A stretch of 64,000 bases of DNA from Diadophis punctatus similis. Its lineage: Eukaryota; Chordata; Lepidosauria; Squamata; Dipsadidae. The position numbers were made by a program, and so were the translations under genes. The notes beneath the pieces are model-generated. The model saw nothing but the letters and a program-made list of their open reading frames with translations, did not search any database and was not told the DNA's origin. The stretch is from NCBI GenBank assembly GCA_023053685.1, contig JALIGW010000058.1:3120545-3184544 (forward strand). The letters run 5' to 3'. Shown here piece by piece: positions 1 through 10,721 of the stretch (positions within the stretch are counted from its first letter, which is position 1; each line of letters starts with the position of its first letter).

Positions 1-808
1 TTTAATGGCTAAGGCGGGACTAGAACTCACCATCTCCTGGTGATTGGCCCAAAGTCACCCAGCCCGGCTTTAATGGCTAAGGCGGGACTAGAACTCACAG
101 TCTCCTGGTGATTGGCCCAAAGTCACCCAGCTGGCTTTCATGCCCAAGGTGGGACTAGAACTCACTGACTCCTGGTGATTGGCCCAAACTCACCCAGCCT
201 GGCTTTAATGGCTAAGGCGGGACTAGAACTCACAGTCTCCTGGTGATTGGCCCAAAGTCACCCAGCCCGGCTTTAATGGCTAAGGCGGGACTAGAACTCA
301 CAGTCTCCTGGTGATTGGCCCAAAGTCACCCAGCTGGCTTTCATGCCCAAGGTGGGACTAGAACTCACCGTCTCCTGGTGATTGGCCCAAACTCACCCAG
401 CCCGGCTTTAATGGCTAAGGCGGGACTAGAACTCACCGTCTCCTGGTGATTGGCCCAAACTCACCCAGCCCGGCTTTAATGGCTAAGGCAGGACTAGAAC
501 TCACAGTCTCCTGGTGATTGGCCCAAACTCACCCAGCCTGGCTTTAATGGCTAAGGCGGGACTAGAACTCACAGTCTCCTGGTGATTGGCCCAAAGTCAC
601 CCAGCCAGCTTTCAGGCACAAGACGGGACTAGAACTCACCGTCTCCTGGTGATTGGCCCAAACTCACCCAGCCCGGCTTTAATGGCTAAGGCGGGACTAG
701 AACTCACCGTCTCCTGGTGATTGGCCCAAACTCACCCAGCCCGGCTTTCATGGCTAAGGCAGTACTAGAATTCACCCACTCCTGGTTTCTAGCCTTAACT
801 ACTGGATC
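1..808 (-). repeat. Tandem array of a 68 bp Sauria-SINE segment
   Basis: About 12 units of 67-68 bp run off the left edge. Read on the - strand each unit holds GTGAGTTCTAGTCC, the B-box-like part of a tRNA-derived squamate SINE, then GCCTTAGCCATGAAAG and GGTGACTTTGGGCCAATCAC. The right end (770-808) is the SINE head, with GTTAAGGCTAGAAACCAGGAG-like sequence on the - strand. The SINE 3' part is absent, so only an internal segment was amplified. Confidence 0.8.
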
Positions 809-1575
809 ACACAGGCTCTCTTGGCAGTGGGGATCAAAGTATCCCACCGCCTCATTGCTCCGTAGAAGTCTCCCCTCCAAGGTCTAACCGGGCAAACCCC
901 TGCTTAGCTTCGGCGCCTGTATCAGGTCAGTGAAACCAGCATTCGGCCTTTAGATCCCGAAGTACATCGAACTACGTGGAGATCAGCTATTAGCAGCAAC
1001 CTTGCTGACCATAATAAAAACAAGACATGTTTTAAAAATGAAACAAAGCAGGCTTCAGGATTTCTTTCTGCTCTGGTTACTTTTTTTTTTTTTAACCCGA
1101 TTAATCTTTCACTCCCAGGTACGCAGGGCGTGCTCTATACATTGTGTTTACATGGACACACCTTAGTTGTTTGGAAAATCTGCCTCGCTCACCTGCCTGG
1201 GGGCTCAACCTGCTCATTTAGCGCGGCCCAGCTGGGACCTTCTACTCAAATAAGCCACATCATGGTGGGGAGGTTTCTCTCCACCTGCCCAGCAATTCTC
1301 TGGAGCTTTCTTTCCACCTGAACTACACCTGACTAATCAAAAGGTGCTAAAAATGCTCCTTCTCCCTCCCCCACCCCATCAGCCTTTGTGAAGCCAGTTT
1401 TAAATATTCATTCTTGGTGCCGGCTACAGAGGCTGTGCTCAGCTTTGCTAGGTTGAGCTGCAGTCGATCAGCTGGCTGACAACCCAGAACTAAATTAATT
1501 TCTCCCGGCATTCTCTCTATCCCTGGTTTTTGTTTTTGTAAAAAACGAAGGGACGTTGCAGGGAATTCAATTCGG
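809..1575. other. Single-copy stretch, no gene seen
   Basis: No known repeat and no convincing exon. It holds a T tract at 1081-1093 and an AT-balanced, non-repetitive part at 1380-1540 that could be a conserved non-coding element, but that cannot be tested here. Confidence 0.5.
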
Positions 1576-1948
1576 AATAGAGCTGGAAGGGACCTTGGAG
1601 GACTTCTAGTCCAACCCCCTGCTCAAACAGGGGACCTCATACCATGAGTCGCCATGCGCGAGGAGGCGGCAATATAAATTTGCTAAATGAATAAAATAAA
1701 AATGAATTTCAGACAGGTGGCTGTCCAGTCTCTGCTTAAAAACCTCCAGTGATGAAGCACCCACAACTTCTGGTGGCAAGCTGTTCCACTGGTTAATTGT
1801 CCTCACTATTAGGAAGTTTCTCCTTACTTCTAGGTTGCTTCTCTCCTTGATTAGTTTCCATCCGTTGCCTTCAGGGGCTTTGTAGAATAATTCTTCTTTG
1901 TGGCAGCCCCTCAAATATTGGAATCCTGCTATCACGTTTCCCCTAGTC

Positions 1949-2083
1949 CAGGGGTAGGCAAAGTTGGCTCTTCTATGACTCGTGGACTTCAACTCCCAGA
2001 CTTTCTGAGCCAATCATGCTAGCTCAGGAATTCTGGGAGTTGAAGTCCATGAGTCATAGAAGAGCCAACTTTGCCTACCCCTG
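1949..2083. mobile_element. Palindromic hAT-type MITE with perfect 8 bp target duplication
   Basis: 135 bp with terminal inverted repeats beginning CAGGGGTAGGCAAAGTTGGC. The target duplication CCCTAGTC is identical at 1941-1948 and 2084-2091 and lies in CR1 sequence. The CAGGGG ends and 8 bp duplication are hAT hallmarks. Non-coding. Confidence 0.85.
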
Positions 2084-2139
2084 CCCTAGTCCTTCTTTTC
2101 TCCAGACTAGCCATACCCAAGTCTTGCAGCCGTTCTTCA

Positions 2140-2330
2140 TATGTTTTTATTTATTTATTTATTTATTTATTTGTGATATTTATATACCGCCTCACAGTGC
2201 AAGCAGTCTCTAAGCGGTTTACACCAGTAAGCAATGTATATTTATATTGCCCCCAACAATCTGGGTCCTCATTTTACCTACCTCGGAAGGATGGAAGGCT
2301 GAGTCAACCTTAAGCCGGTGAGATTTTAGT
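2140..2330 (-). mobile_element. tRNA-derived SINE, 5'-truncated
   Basis: On the - strand it reads CACCGGCTTAAGGTTGACTC, CTTCCATCCTTCCGAGGTAG, AAACCGCTTAGAGACTGC and GCGGTATATAAATA, ending in a TAAA repeat tail. Other copies in this window are at 37702, 41408 and 54261. The A-box end is missing. Confidence 0.75.
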
Positions 2331-2351
2331 TTTAGTTTCCAGGCCTTTGAT

Positions 2352-2556
2352 CAGGGGTGAAATTCAAAATTTTTCCCTACCTGTTCTGTGGGTGTGGCGT
2401 GGCTTGGCTTGGTGGACGTGGCAGGGGAAGGATACTGCAAAATCTCCATTCCCACCCCACTCAGGGGCCAGCCAGAGGTGGTATTTGCCGGTTCTCCGAA
2501 CTACTCAAAATTTCCGCTACCAGTTCTCCAGAACCTGCTGGATTTCACCCCTGTGG
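2352..2556. mobile_element. MITE with CAGGGGTGAAAT-type inverted ends
   Basis: Inverted ends AGGGGTGAAATTC and GGATTTCACCCCT, non-coding, about 205 bp. CTTTGATC occurs on both sides (about 2344 and 2557), as expected for an 8 bp duplication within the host CR1. Confidence 0.65.
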
Positions 2557-3027
2557 CTTTGATCCTCTTAGTTGCTCTTCTCTGCACTTTTTCCAAAGTC
2601 TCAACATCATTTTTTGTAATGTGGGGACCAAAACTGGATGCAGGATTCCAGGCGTGGCCTTACTAAGGCTTTACAAAGCGACACTAATACTTCACGTGAT
2701 TTTGATTCTATGCCTCTGTTTATGCAACAGAGGTTTTTCAATGGCAAAGGTTCGAAATGGGAACCAAGTTTTAGGAAGCGGGTGAATTGCGCGGATTCTG
2801 CCAAGCAACAATAAAGAGGTTGGCGTGCCTTTAAGTCCTGTTTGGGTTGCGGCCCATTGTTTTCTTCGACCAGGAAGGGGTGGGTTTGGGTTTTGGCCCT
2901 GGACCTTCCCTGAGGATTTCTGGAGATGGATTCCTGCCCTCAGATCTTCCCAAGAGAGCTGTTAGTCGCATCTCCTTAGGAGCCACAGCACAATTGAAAT
3001 GGGTCTGTTTCCAATTTCACCCTTTTA

Positions 3028-3105
3028 TTTATTTATTTTATCTATCTATCTATCCTTACCTACCTACCTACCTACCTACCTACCTACCTACCTATCTATT
3101 CAAAG
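3028..3105. repeat. (TATC)n/(TACC)n microsatellite
   Basis: TTTA units, then TATC and about ten TACC units, lying just outside the 3' end of the next CR1 copy. Confidence 0.9.
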
Positions 3106-3126
3106 ATTTTTAGATTTAGATTTATT

Positions 3127-3575
3127 ATTAGAGTTGGAAGGGACCTTGTAGATCATCTAGTCCAACCCCCTGCTCAAGCAGGAGTTCCTACACCATTTGA
3201 GACAGATGGCAGGTCCAGTCTCTCCTTGAAGGTCGCAAGTGTTGGGGCTCTCACAACCTCTGGTGGCAAGCTGTTCCACTGGTTGATCGCTCTCACCGTC
3301 AGAAAGTTTCTCCTCACTTCCAGGTTGAATCTCTCCTTGGTCAGCTTCCATCCATTATTCCTTGTTTGGCTTTCTGGTGCCATAGAGAACAGCCTGGCCC
3401 CCTCCTCTCTGTGGCATCCCCTCAAGTATTGGAACACTGCTATCATGTCACCCCTGGTCCTTCTCTTTGCTAGACTGGCCAAGCTCAGTTCCTGCAACCG
3501 CTCTTTGTATGTTTTGTTTTCCAGACCCTTTATCATCCTGGTAGCTCTCTTCTGCACTTTCTCTAGGGTTTCAAT
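3127..3575 (-). mobile_element. CR1 LINE 3' end
   Basis: + strand begins GAGTTGGAAGGGACCTTGTA. The - strand encodes CR1 ORF2 C-terminus with RATRMIKGLENKTYKERLQE, RTRGDMIAVFQYLRGCHREE and VRAINQWNSLPPEVVRAPTL. 5'-truncated. Confidence 0.85.
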
Positions 3576-3658
3576 GTCTCAAGATAGCAAAGCTGGCTGT
3601 GGAATTCTGGGAATTGAAGTCCACAAGTCTTAAAGTTGCCAAGGTTGGAGACCCCTGC
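3576..3658. mobile_element. Half of a palindromic hAT MITE
   Basis: Carries the right arm, GGAATTCTGGGAATTGAAGT through GCCAAGGTTGGAGACCCCTG. The left arm is lost. Confidence 0.7.
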
Positions 3659-3659
3659 C

Positions 3660-4235
3660 CTAGACCAAAGTGGCCTTGCTGTCTTCTTGGGCCAATGGCC
3701 TGGAGAACCTCTGGGATGGAGGGGAGTGGGCTGTTTCCCCTGCCTGCTCCAGCCTCTGACCCAGCCCTGGGTGGCAAGCCCACCCTCCAGCTCCCCCCCC
3801 CGCCCTGGGCCTTGTTAGCTTGGCATCATCCCTCTCTCGAGACCCAGGGAAGAACCTCCTCGGCCTGGCTCTCTGGAACAAGGCCTCTGTGGGCAGGGCG
3901 GAGTTGCCAAGAAAGAGAGCTACCCGGAGGCATACATGTTCTGGCAGGCCTGTCCCTGGCAGGGAGCAGCATTGCATGCATTCCCCAGAGCCACCCAGCT
4001 TTTGATGCTATGGGAGGACCTTGGCAAAGATTGCCCCAGGGGTGGGTGGGGGTGGGGGTGCAGGGAGGACACATTGGCTTGGAAGAGGGGTTCCTTTCAG
4101 TCCTTCTCTCTTTAAGAGCGGTGGAGAAACCAGAGGGGTTGGAAGGGGAGGGAGCAGAGAGCTGGGGGGGGGGGCTCAAAGGACAGTTTGGGTGGGTAGG
4201 TCTGCCCAGGCCCTGTTGGGAAGGCAGTGGCTGTC
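3660..4235. other. GC-rich single-copy stretch, no gene seen
   Basis: No repeat family or convincing exon recognised. The long frame through here has no protein-like composition and merges into the pyrimidine tract. Confidence 0.45.
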
Positions 4236-5424
4236 CCCTCCTCCTCCTTCTCTTTCTCCTCCTCTTCTTTCCTGCCTTCTCTTCTCCTTCACCACCACCT
4301 CCTCATTTCATTCCATTCCCTTCTCCTTCCTTGCTCTTCTTCCCTTTTCCTTCTTCTCTCCTACTACTACTCTCCTTCTCTTCCCCTTCTCTTCTCTTTC
4401 TTCTCTTCTTCTACTCTCCTCCTCCTCTTCTTCCTATTCATATTCCATTCCATTTTTCTCTTCTTTTCCCATTCTCCTTTTTGTCTTCTGCTTCTCCTTG
4501 TCCTTCTTCCTTTCTTCTTCTCCTTCTACTACTCTCCTCCTCCCCTTCTCCTCCTCCTTCCATTCCATTCCATCCCCTCCTTCTCTTCTTCTCCTTCTCT
4601 CCTCCTCCTCTGTGTTTTATTCTATTTTTCTTCTTTCCTTCTACTACTCTCTTCCTCTCCTCCTTCTCCTCTTTTCATTCCATCTCCTTCTTTTCTTCTC
4701 CTTCTCTCCTTCTCCTATTCTTCTCTTCCTCTTCCTCCTCCTATTCGTATTCCATTCCATTTTTCTTCTCTTCTTCTACTATACACCTTCTTCTCTTCTT
4801 CTGCTTCTCCCTGTTCTTCTTCCCTTCTCCTTTCTTTCCTCTTCCTCCTCCTCCTCTTTTCTTTCCATCTCCTTCTTTTCTTCTCCTTCTCTTCTTCTCC
4901 TATTCTTCTCTTCCTCTTCCTCCTCCTATTCGTATTCCATTCCATTTTTCTTCTCTTCCTCTACTATACACCTTCTTCTCTTCTGCTTCTTCCTGTTCTT
5001 CTTCCCTTCTCCTTTCTTTCCTCTTCCTCCTCCTCCTCCTCCTCCTCCTCCTCTTTTCTTTCCATCTCCTTCTTTTCTTCTCCTTCTCTTCTTCTCCTAT
5101 TCTTCTCTTCCTCTTCCTCCTCCTATTCGTATTCCATTCCATTTTTCTTCTCTTCCTCTACTATACACCTTCTTCTCTTCTTCTGCTTCTTCCTGTTCTT
5201 CTTCCCTTCTCCTTTCTTTCCTCTTCCTCCTCCTCCTCTTTTCTTTCCATCTCCTTCTTTTCTTCTCCTTCTCTTCTTCTCCTATTCTTCTCTTCCTCTT
5301 CCTCCTCCTATTCGTATTCCATTCCATTTTTCTTCTCTTCCTCTACTATACACCTTCTTCTCTTCTTCTGCTTCTTCCTGTTCTTCTTCCCTTCTCCTTT
5401 CTTTCCTCTTCCTACTCCTCCTCT
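4236..5424. repeat. Pyrimidine-strand minisatellite, unit about 185-200 bp
   Basis: Almost pure C/T on the + strand. From about 4735 a unit of 185-197 bp repeats about four times, each with TCGTATTCCATTCCATTTTT and CTACTATACACCTTCTTCTC. The unit spacing is seen from matching - strand frames at 4715, 4900 and 5097. Long S/F/L-rich or E/K/R-rich frames are artefacts of composition. Mirror symmetry allows triplex (H-DNA). Confidence 0.9.
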
Positions 5425-6196
5425 TGGAGACATCTCACAGACAGGTAGCTGGGATCCTCCCTATATACAAACCAGAGTTTGGAGCTTTGGCAGAGAATCA
5501 AATGGCTCTTCGCTGCAGCCCACCCAGGCTGCCCCTTCTGTGCTGCTTTTGGGGGCAGGGAGGCTGCCACAGCAGCACCTAGGTCGAGCAGCAAGAGGGT
5601 CCACATAACCCTGAAAGGCAGCGATGTGTTGCAGGCAGCCATAGAGATGGCGGAGTTTGCCATGTTCAATATTAAGCACCCACCCACCCACCATTGTGTT
5701 GAATCGGTGCTGGGATTAAAACTCCGCAGCCCTTTGTAAGCTGGGTGAGAATGTCTTTTTTGGCAACGAGGCCCGGCCTCTTGTCTCATGGGGCTGGAAT
5801 GTGAGAAGGTATGATAGGTGTGTCTGTGAACTCGGTTGCGCAAACCGTGGTGACGAGACGCATCGGAACACCTCAGCCTTCCCGGCTGCTTTTTGAGGAA
5901 TGGCCCCGTTGATTGAAGCTGGCGTTCAAACCACGGCTTCAATCCCCAGCATGTTAATGAGAGAAGGATCCGCATGGCGGCTTGTGTTTGTCAGGCGTGG
6001 CCTTGCCCGTCTGGCATGTGATCCGGGCAAGCGAGGCTGTCCTGGCATAGAAGGTGATTTGTCTGACGAGGGCCCACCGCCAAGCGCTATGGCACGCCCA
6101 CATTTGCAAGGCAAAAGAGCTGGGTGTTTTTTTCCATTACCCTATAAAACCCCGGAGACAAGATCATTCCTAACAGCAGCACGGAACATGAAATCG
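5425..6196. other. Single-copy stretch, no gene seen
   Basis: No known repeat. Short frames exist, but I see no conserved motif, splice pattern or family resemblance. Confidence 0.45.
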
Positions 6197-6600
6197 TAGG
6201 GTTGGAAGGGACCTTGGGAGGCCTTCTAGTCCAACCCCTTGCTAAGCAGGAGACCCCATAGCATTCCGGACAAATGGCTTTCTAAACTTTTCTTAAAGTG
6301 ATGGAGCATTTACAACTTCTGGAGGCAAGTTGTTCCACTGGTTAATTGTTCTCATGAAATTTCTCCTGAATTCCAGGTTGCTTCTCTCCTTGATCAGTTT
6401 CCATCCCTTGCTTCTTCTCCTGCCTTCAGGGGCTTTGGAGAATAGCTGGACCCCCTCTTCTTTGTGCCAGCCCTTTAGATGTTGGAAGACTGCTATCATG
6501 CCACCACTCCTCCTCCTTTTCATTACATTAGACATACCCAATTTCTGCAACCAGTCCCCTAATCATCTTCATTGCTCTTCTCTGCACTCAGAGTCTCAAA
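6197..6600 (-). mobile_element. CR1 LINE 3' end
   Basis: + strand starts GGGTTGGAAGGGACCTTGGG. The - strand shows RRSGGMIAVFQHLKGWHKEE and MRTINQWNNLPPEVVNAPSL. Confidence 0.8.
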
Positions 6601-6685
6601 CCCCCCTGGTTCTCATTTTGCTGCACTATTAAATGTCCATTTTTCTTCTATGTTGGCTACACCCGTATTCCTAGCCCAATTCCTC

Positions 6686-7262
6686 TGCAGGCTAAAATAT
6701 ACGAAGAACAATTGCAGGAATTGGGTATGTCTAGTCTGATGAAAAGAAGGACCGGGGAATGACATGATGGCAGTCTTCCAGGATTTGAGGGGCTGCCACA
6801 AAAGAAGAGGAGGGGTCAGCCTATTCTCCAGCAGGGGGTTGGACTAGACAACCTCCAAGGTTCCTTCCAGCCCTATTTTCTATCACTCGGTTATTCTGCA
6901 AATGGCAACTCTTGAAAGCCTCCTGTTCCAGACTAGGGGGGACATGATAGCATCTTCCAATATTTGAGGGTCTCCCACAGAGAAGAGGGGGGTGTCCACC
7001 TATTCTCCAAAGCACCAGAAGGCAGAACGAGAAGCAACGGATGGAAACTCATCAAGGAGAGAAGCAACCTGGAATTCAGGAGGAATTTCCTGTCCACCAT
7101 GAGGACAATGAATCAGTGGAATGGCTTTCCTTCAGAAGTTGTGGGTGCTCCATCACTGGAGGCTTTCAAGAAGAGATTGGACAGCCATTTCTCCAGAATG
7201 GAATAGGGTCTCCTGCTTGAGGAAGGGGTTGGACTAGAAGACCTCCAAGGTCTGTTCTCTGT
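6686..7262 (+). mobile_element. Two CR1 LINE 3' fragments in tandem
   Basis: 6686-6895 and about 6925-7262 both run + and end in GGGTTGGACTAGA(C/A)(A/G)ACCTCCAAGG. The second encodes KAPEGRTRSNGWKLIKERSN and FPSEVVGAPSLEAFKKRLDS. They sit opposite the - strand copy at 6197-6600, forming an inverted pair. Confidence 0.75.
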
Positions 7263-7309
7263 CTATTCTTTTAATATATATTAATATTATTAATATGTTA
7301 ATAACAACA

Positions 7310-7880
7310 ACAACAGAGTTGGAAGGGACCTTGGAGGTCTTCTAGTCCAACCCCCTGCTTAGGCAGGAAACCCTACACCACTTCAGACAAATGGTTATCC
7401 AACGTCTTCTTAAAAACTTCCAGTGTTGGAGCATTCACAACTTCTGGAGGCAAGTTGTTCCATGGATTAATTGTTCTAACCATCAGGAAATTTCTCCTTA
7501 GTTCTAAGTTGCTTCTCTCCTTGTTTAGTTTCCCTGAGATATTGGAACACTGCTATCATGTCTTCCCTAGTCCTTCCTTTTCATTAAACTACACATACCC
7601 AATTCCATATTCTGTTCTGTCCTCTTCTCCAAAGAACCTGAGGGCAGGACAAGAAATAATGGGTGGGAGTTCATTAAAAAGCCATCCAATCTGGAAATGA
7701 GGAGGAATTTCTCGATTTTTAATCAGTGGAACGGCTTTGTCTTCCAGAAGTTGTAAGCGCTTCAGGTTTTCAAAAAGATACCGGACAGCCATTTCTCCGG
7801 AATGGAATAGGGTCTCCTGCTTGAACGGGGTTGGACTAGAAGACCTCCAAGGTCCCTTCCAGCCCTCTTATTCTGTACGA
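7310..7880. mobile_element. Inverted pair of CR1 LINE 3' fragments
   Basis: 7310-7570 is on the - strand (starts AGAGTTGGAAGGGACCTTGG). 7610-7880 is on the + strand (ends GGACTAGAAGACCTCCAAGG). Both are truncated and degenerate. Confidence 0.7.
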
Positions 7881-8408
7881 ACGGCAGTGCGCCAGGAGCT
7901 CGGCTTCCCAGGAAGACCCCTGCGGCTTCCCAGCGCCCGACGCAGAGCCCGAGCTTTCAGCCGCAGGTAGCCCCTGCAGTTGGAGGGGCGGGAGGAGGAG
8001 GAGGCTGGGCTCGCTTCTCCGGCTGGCGGCCGCCCAAGCCGATTCGGAAGTGGGAGGGGATTCTGCGGAGCTTTTCAGGAAATGCCAATGGAATGACTTC
8101 CCTCCCCACCATTTCCTCTCCCAGGTCGCATTCCTGGCGCAGAGAATGCGGTGGGGGAAAAAAAGCCAGCACAGGCTTCAGACTTTTTTTTTTGTTGCTT
8201 TTTTGCTTCACTTTTGGCATTTGTCGGAGAGGGGGGGGGACTTCTACAGGGGGAAGGGGGCTGGCACACAATTATGAGTACGCTTCCAGAATTTAGAGGA
8301 CATTTCAGAGTCTGGGGTCTGGGGGAGTCCTCTTCTGCGGCTGTGGCTGTCAAACGTGAAGTTTTGGTGACTTGGCTGAAGGCCGTTTTGCCCTTCACGT
8401 GGTGTACA
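7881..8408. other. GC/CpG-richer single-copy stretch
   Basis: 7881-8050 is locally rich in G+C with several CpGs and a CGCAGGTAG that could act as a splice donor. The rest holds T and G homopolymers. No exon is identified. It could be a cryptic promoter or an unrecognised element. Confidence 0.35.
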
Positions 8409-8410
8409 TA

Positions 8411-9300
8411 ATAGAATAACAGAGTTGGAAGGGACCTTGGAGGTCTTCTAGTCCAACCCCCTGCTCAGGCAGGAGACCCTATGCCATTTCTGACAGATGG
8501 ATGTCCAGTCTCTTCTTAAAAACTTCCAGTGATGAAGCGCCCACAACTTCTGGTGGCAAGCAGTTCCACTGGTTAATTGTCCTCATTGTCAGGAGGTTTC
8601 TCCTGAATTCCATGTTGCTTCTCTCCTTGATTTGTTTCCATCCGTTGCTTCTTGTCCTGCCTTCGGGAGCTTTGGAAAATAAGTTGACCGCCCTCTTCTT
8701 TGGGGCAGCCCCTCAAATATTGGAAGACTGCTATTTGTATTTGTTTATTTGTCAAGCATATATGATTATAAGCAAAGTATAAACAGTAAAACACGATTGA
8801 ATATATATGTAATAGTACAAGCATGAATAAGAGTAAAAGAGGTATGAATATATGGGTACATTAGGACAGGAACGGTAGGCACGATTGTGCGCTTATGCAC
8901 GCCCCTTACCGACCTCTTAGGAATGGGGTGAGGTCGATGGTAGATAGTCTAAGGTTAAAGTTTTTGGGGCTTGGGGAAGAAACTACTGAGTCAGGTAAAG
9001 TGTTCCAGGCATTGACCACTCTGTTGTTGAAGTCAAATTTTTTGCAATCAAGTTTGGAGCGGTTTACATTAAGTTTGCATCTATTGTGAGCTCGTGTATT
9101 ATTGCGGTTGAAGCTGAAGTAGTCGTTAACAGGTAGGACATTGAGGCGGATAATTTTGTGAGCTATACTTAGGTCCTATCGTTATCATGTCACCCCTAGT
9201 CTTTCTTTTCATTGAACTAAACATATCTGTAACTGTTCATTGTATGATTTAGCCTCCAGACCCCTGATCATCTCTGTAGTGATAGCGTAGTGTTTTATAC
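8411..9300 (-). mobile_element. CR1 LINE 3' end interrupted by another LINE
   Basis: 8411-8733 and 9178-9300 are the two parts of one CR1 copy. CR1 continuity is clear: GAAGACTGCTAT before the insertion, then TATCATGTCACCCCTAGTC after it. Confidence 0.8.
8735..9176 (-). mobile_element. Jockey-superfamily LINE 3' end (Rex1/CR1-like, not the main CR1)
   Basis: The - strand encodes a different LINE C-terminus, with motifs RVVNAWNTLPDSVVSSPSP and LSTIDLTPFLRGR followed by a stop and an AT-rich 3' UTR. CTAT repeats at both junctions, consistent with a short target duplication. The exact clade is uncertain. Confidence 0.65.
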
Positions 9301-9318
9301 AGAATATAGCATAACAAG

Positions 9319-9531
9319 AGTTGGAAGGGACCTTGGAGGTCTTCTAGTCCAACCCCCTGCCCAAGGCAGGAGACCCTGTATCATATCAAACATGGCTGTC
9401 CAATCTCTTCTTAAAAAATCTCCAGTGACGGAACCACAAGAAACTACCTAACAGTGAGAACAATTAATCTGTGGTTGCCTTCAGAAATTGTGGGTGCTCC
9501 AACACTAGAGGTTGTCTGGAATAATATAGCA
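9319..9531 (-). mobile_element. CR1 LINE 3' end fragments
   Basis: Starts AGTTGGAAGGGACCTTGGAG. The sequence after about 9425 is rearranged and partly in the opposite sense. Confidence 0.6.
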
Positions 9532-9730
9532 CCGTGATGGCGAACCTACGGCATGCGTGCCAGGGGTGGCACGCAGAGCCCTCTCTGTGGGCACGCATGC
9601 TGTCACGCAGCTGCTCTTCCGGGTTCCATCGTGCGCATGAGCCCGCCAGCCAGCTTCTCTCTTCCGGGTTTCGGCCTCCGGCACACACACTACTTTCTGC
9701 AATCGGTGCCGAAAAGGTTAACCATCACTG
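9532..9730. mobile_element. hAT-type MITE, GTGATGGCGAACC family, internally deleted
   Basis: Ends GTGATGGCGAACCT and AACCATCACTG. TATAGC flanks both sides. Shorter than the roughly 400 bp copies at 30453, 55648 and 59994. Confidence 0.75.
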
Positions 9731-9877
9731 GTATAGCGTCTCCTGCTTGGGCAGGGTTAACTCTATTCAAACCTCTGGAGGCTAACCTTTCCACTCATTA
9801 ATTGTAACAGAATAGAGTTGGACGGGGCCTTGGAGGTCTTCTAGTCCAGCCCCCTGCTCAAGCAGGAGACCCTATAC

Positions 9878-9945
9878 CAGTGTTTCCCAACCTTGGCAAC
9901 TTGAAGATATCTGGACTTCAACTCCCAGCATTCCCCAGCCAGCAT
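9878..9945. mobile_element. Half of a palindromic hAT MITE
   Basis: Starts CAGTGTTTCCCAACCTTGGC and stops after the central CCAGCCAGCATT. Confidence 0.7.
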
Positions 9946-9989
9946 TTTAAGAAGAGACTGGATAGCCACTTGTCTGAAACAGTATAGGG

Positions 9990-10125
9990 CAGTGTTTCCC
10001 AACCCTGGCAACTTGAAGATGTCTGGACTTCAACTCCCAGAATTCCCCAGCCAGCATTCGCTGGCTGGGGAATTCTGGGAGTTGAAGTCCAGACATCTTC
10101 AAGTTGCCAGGGTTGGGAAACACTG
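9990..10125. mobile_element. Palindromic hAT MITE, CAGTGTTTCCCAACC family
   Basis: 136 bp, nearly perfect inverted repeat from CAGTGTTTCCCAACC to GGTTGGGAAACACTG around a CCAGCCAGCATTCGCTGGCT centre. Non-coding. Confidence 0.85.
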
Positions 10126-10216
10126 TTCTAAAGGAAAAAGAATGATGCATTTCCAAGGAAGATTTTCTAATTCTAATAATAATGGAGATACTTTAGCTAT
10201 TCTATACTGTTTCAGA
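10126..10216. repeat. Short module shared with 35.5-35.75 kb in another order
   Basis: Two blocks, AAAGAATGATGCATTTCC (about 10136) and AATGGAGATACTTTAGCT (about 10181), occur next to each other here. At 35.5-35.75 kb the same blocks appear on the other strand, on opposite sides of a MITE. Confidence 0.7.
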
Positions 10217-10345
10217 TAAGTGGCTATCCAGTCTCTTCTTAAAACACTCCAGTGATGGAGCACCCACAACCTCTGAAGGCAACCTATTCCACAGATTGCT
10301 CCTTAGGCCGAGGTTGGATCTCTCCTCGATCACTTTCCAGCTGTC

Positions 10346-10720
10346 GATCAACCAGATCAGTGTTAAAAGCACACCCCAAGACCCTTTCTCTGCACTGCTT
10401 CTCCGCTTCTTTCAGAGTGCAGAAAAACACGAGATGGGTGCCCGGTAACTCCAGCCCTGGCTCAGAAAAAATGATGTAAGCCATTATATAACAGGAATGC
10501 GGACGTGCTGGGGAGCCCCCGTGGGTGGGGGGAAAGGCAAGGCTGAATGTCACTTCTCAGCGATCTTCTTTTTTCTCTGGTTTTGCTGTGTAATCTGGAA
10601 AGCTGCGAATTTTGGCCAGTTTGCCAGCCTCAATCTGGCACTTCTGACCCGAGCTGGGATAGGGAGGGGGGGAACTGGGGTACCTGAATGGAAATACTGG
10701 TGAGGTGCCACTGGTCTGGG
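10346..10720. other. Single-copy stretch, no gene seen
   Basis: Ends in a G tract. No repeat family or exon recognised. Confidence 0.4.
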
Positions 10721-10721
10721 T

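Larger units (their letters stand above)
1576..2812 (-). mobile_element. CR1 LINE 3' end, split by three insertions
   Basis: On the + strand it starts with the CR1 3' terminus (GGAAGGGACCTTGGAGGA) and runs back into the ORF2 C-terminal coding region, ending near 2810. The - strand encodes the typical CR1 tail protein (RRANF, VRTINQWNSLPPEVVGA, then VRPRLESCIQFWSPHYKK). It is interrupted by a hAT MITE (1949-2083), a tRNA SINE (2140-2330) and a second MITE (2352-2556). It is 5'-truncated and not coding-competent. Confidence 0.85.
9810..10345 (-). mobile_element. CR1 3' end split by MITE insertions
   Basis: 9810-9877 is the CR1 3' terminus and 10217-10345 its continuation (TGGCTATCCAGTCTCTTCTT, GATGGAGCACCCACAACCTC). 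The gap is filled by MITEs and a short module. Confidence 0.65.

Noticed and set aside
1..808. CRISPR-like array
   Set aside because: Whole 68 bp units repeat without unique spacers, and the unit is a squamate SINE segment.
3599..5608. Open frames of 450-670 codons over the pyrimidine tract
   Set aside because: Composition artefact of a C/T repeat: only S, F, L, P and H residues, open in several frames at once.
5479..5739. 86-codon + strand frame
   Set aside because: No domain, no splice context, and it overlaps other equally weak frames.
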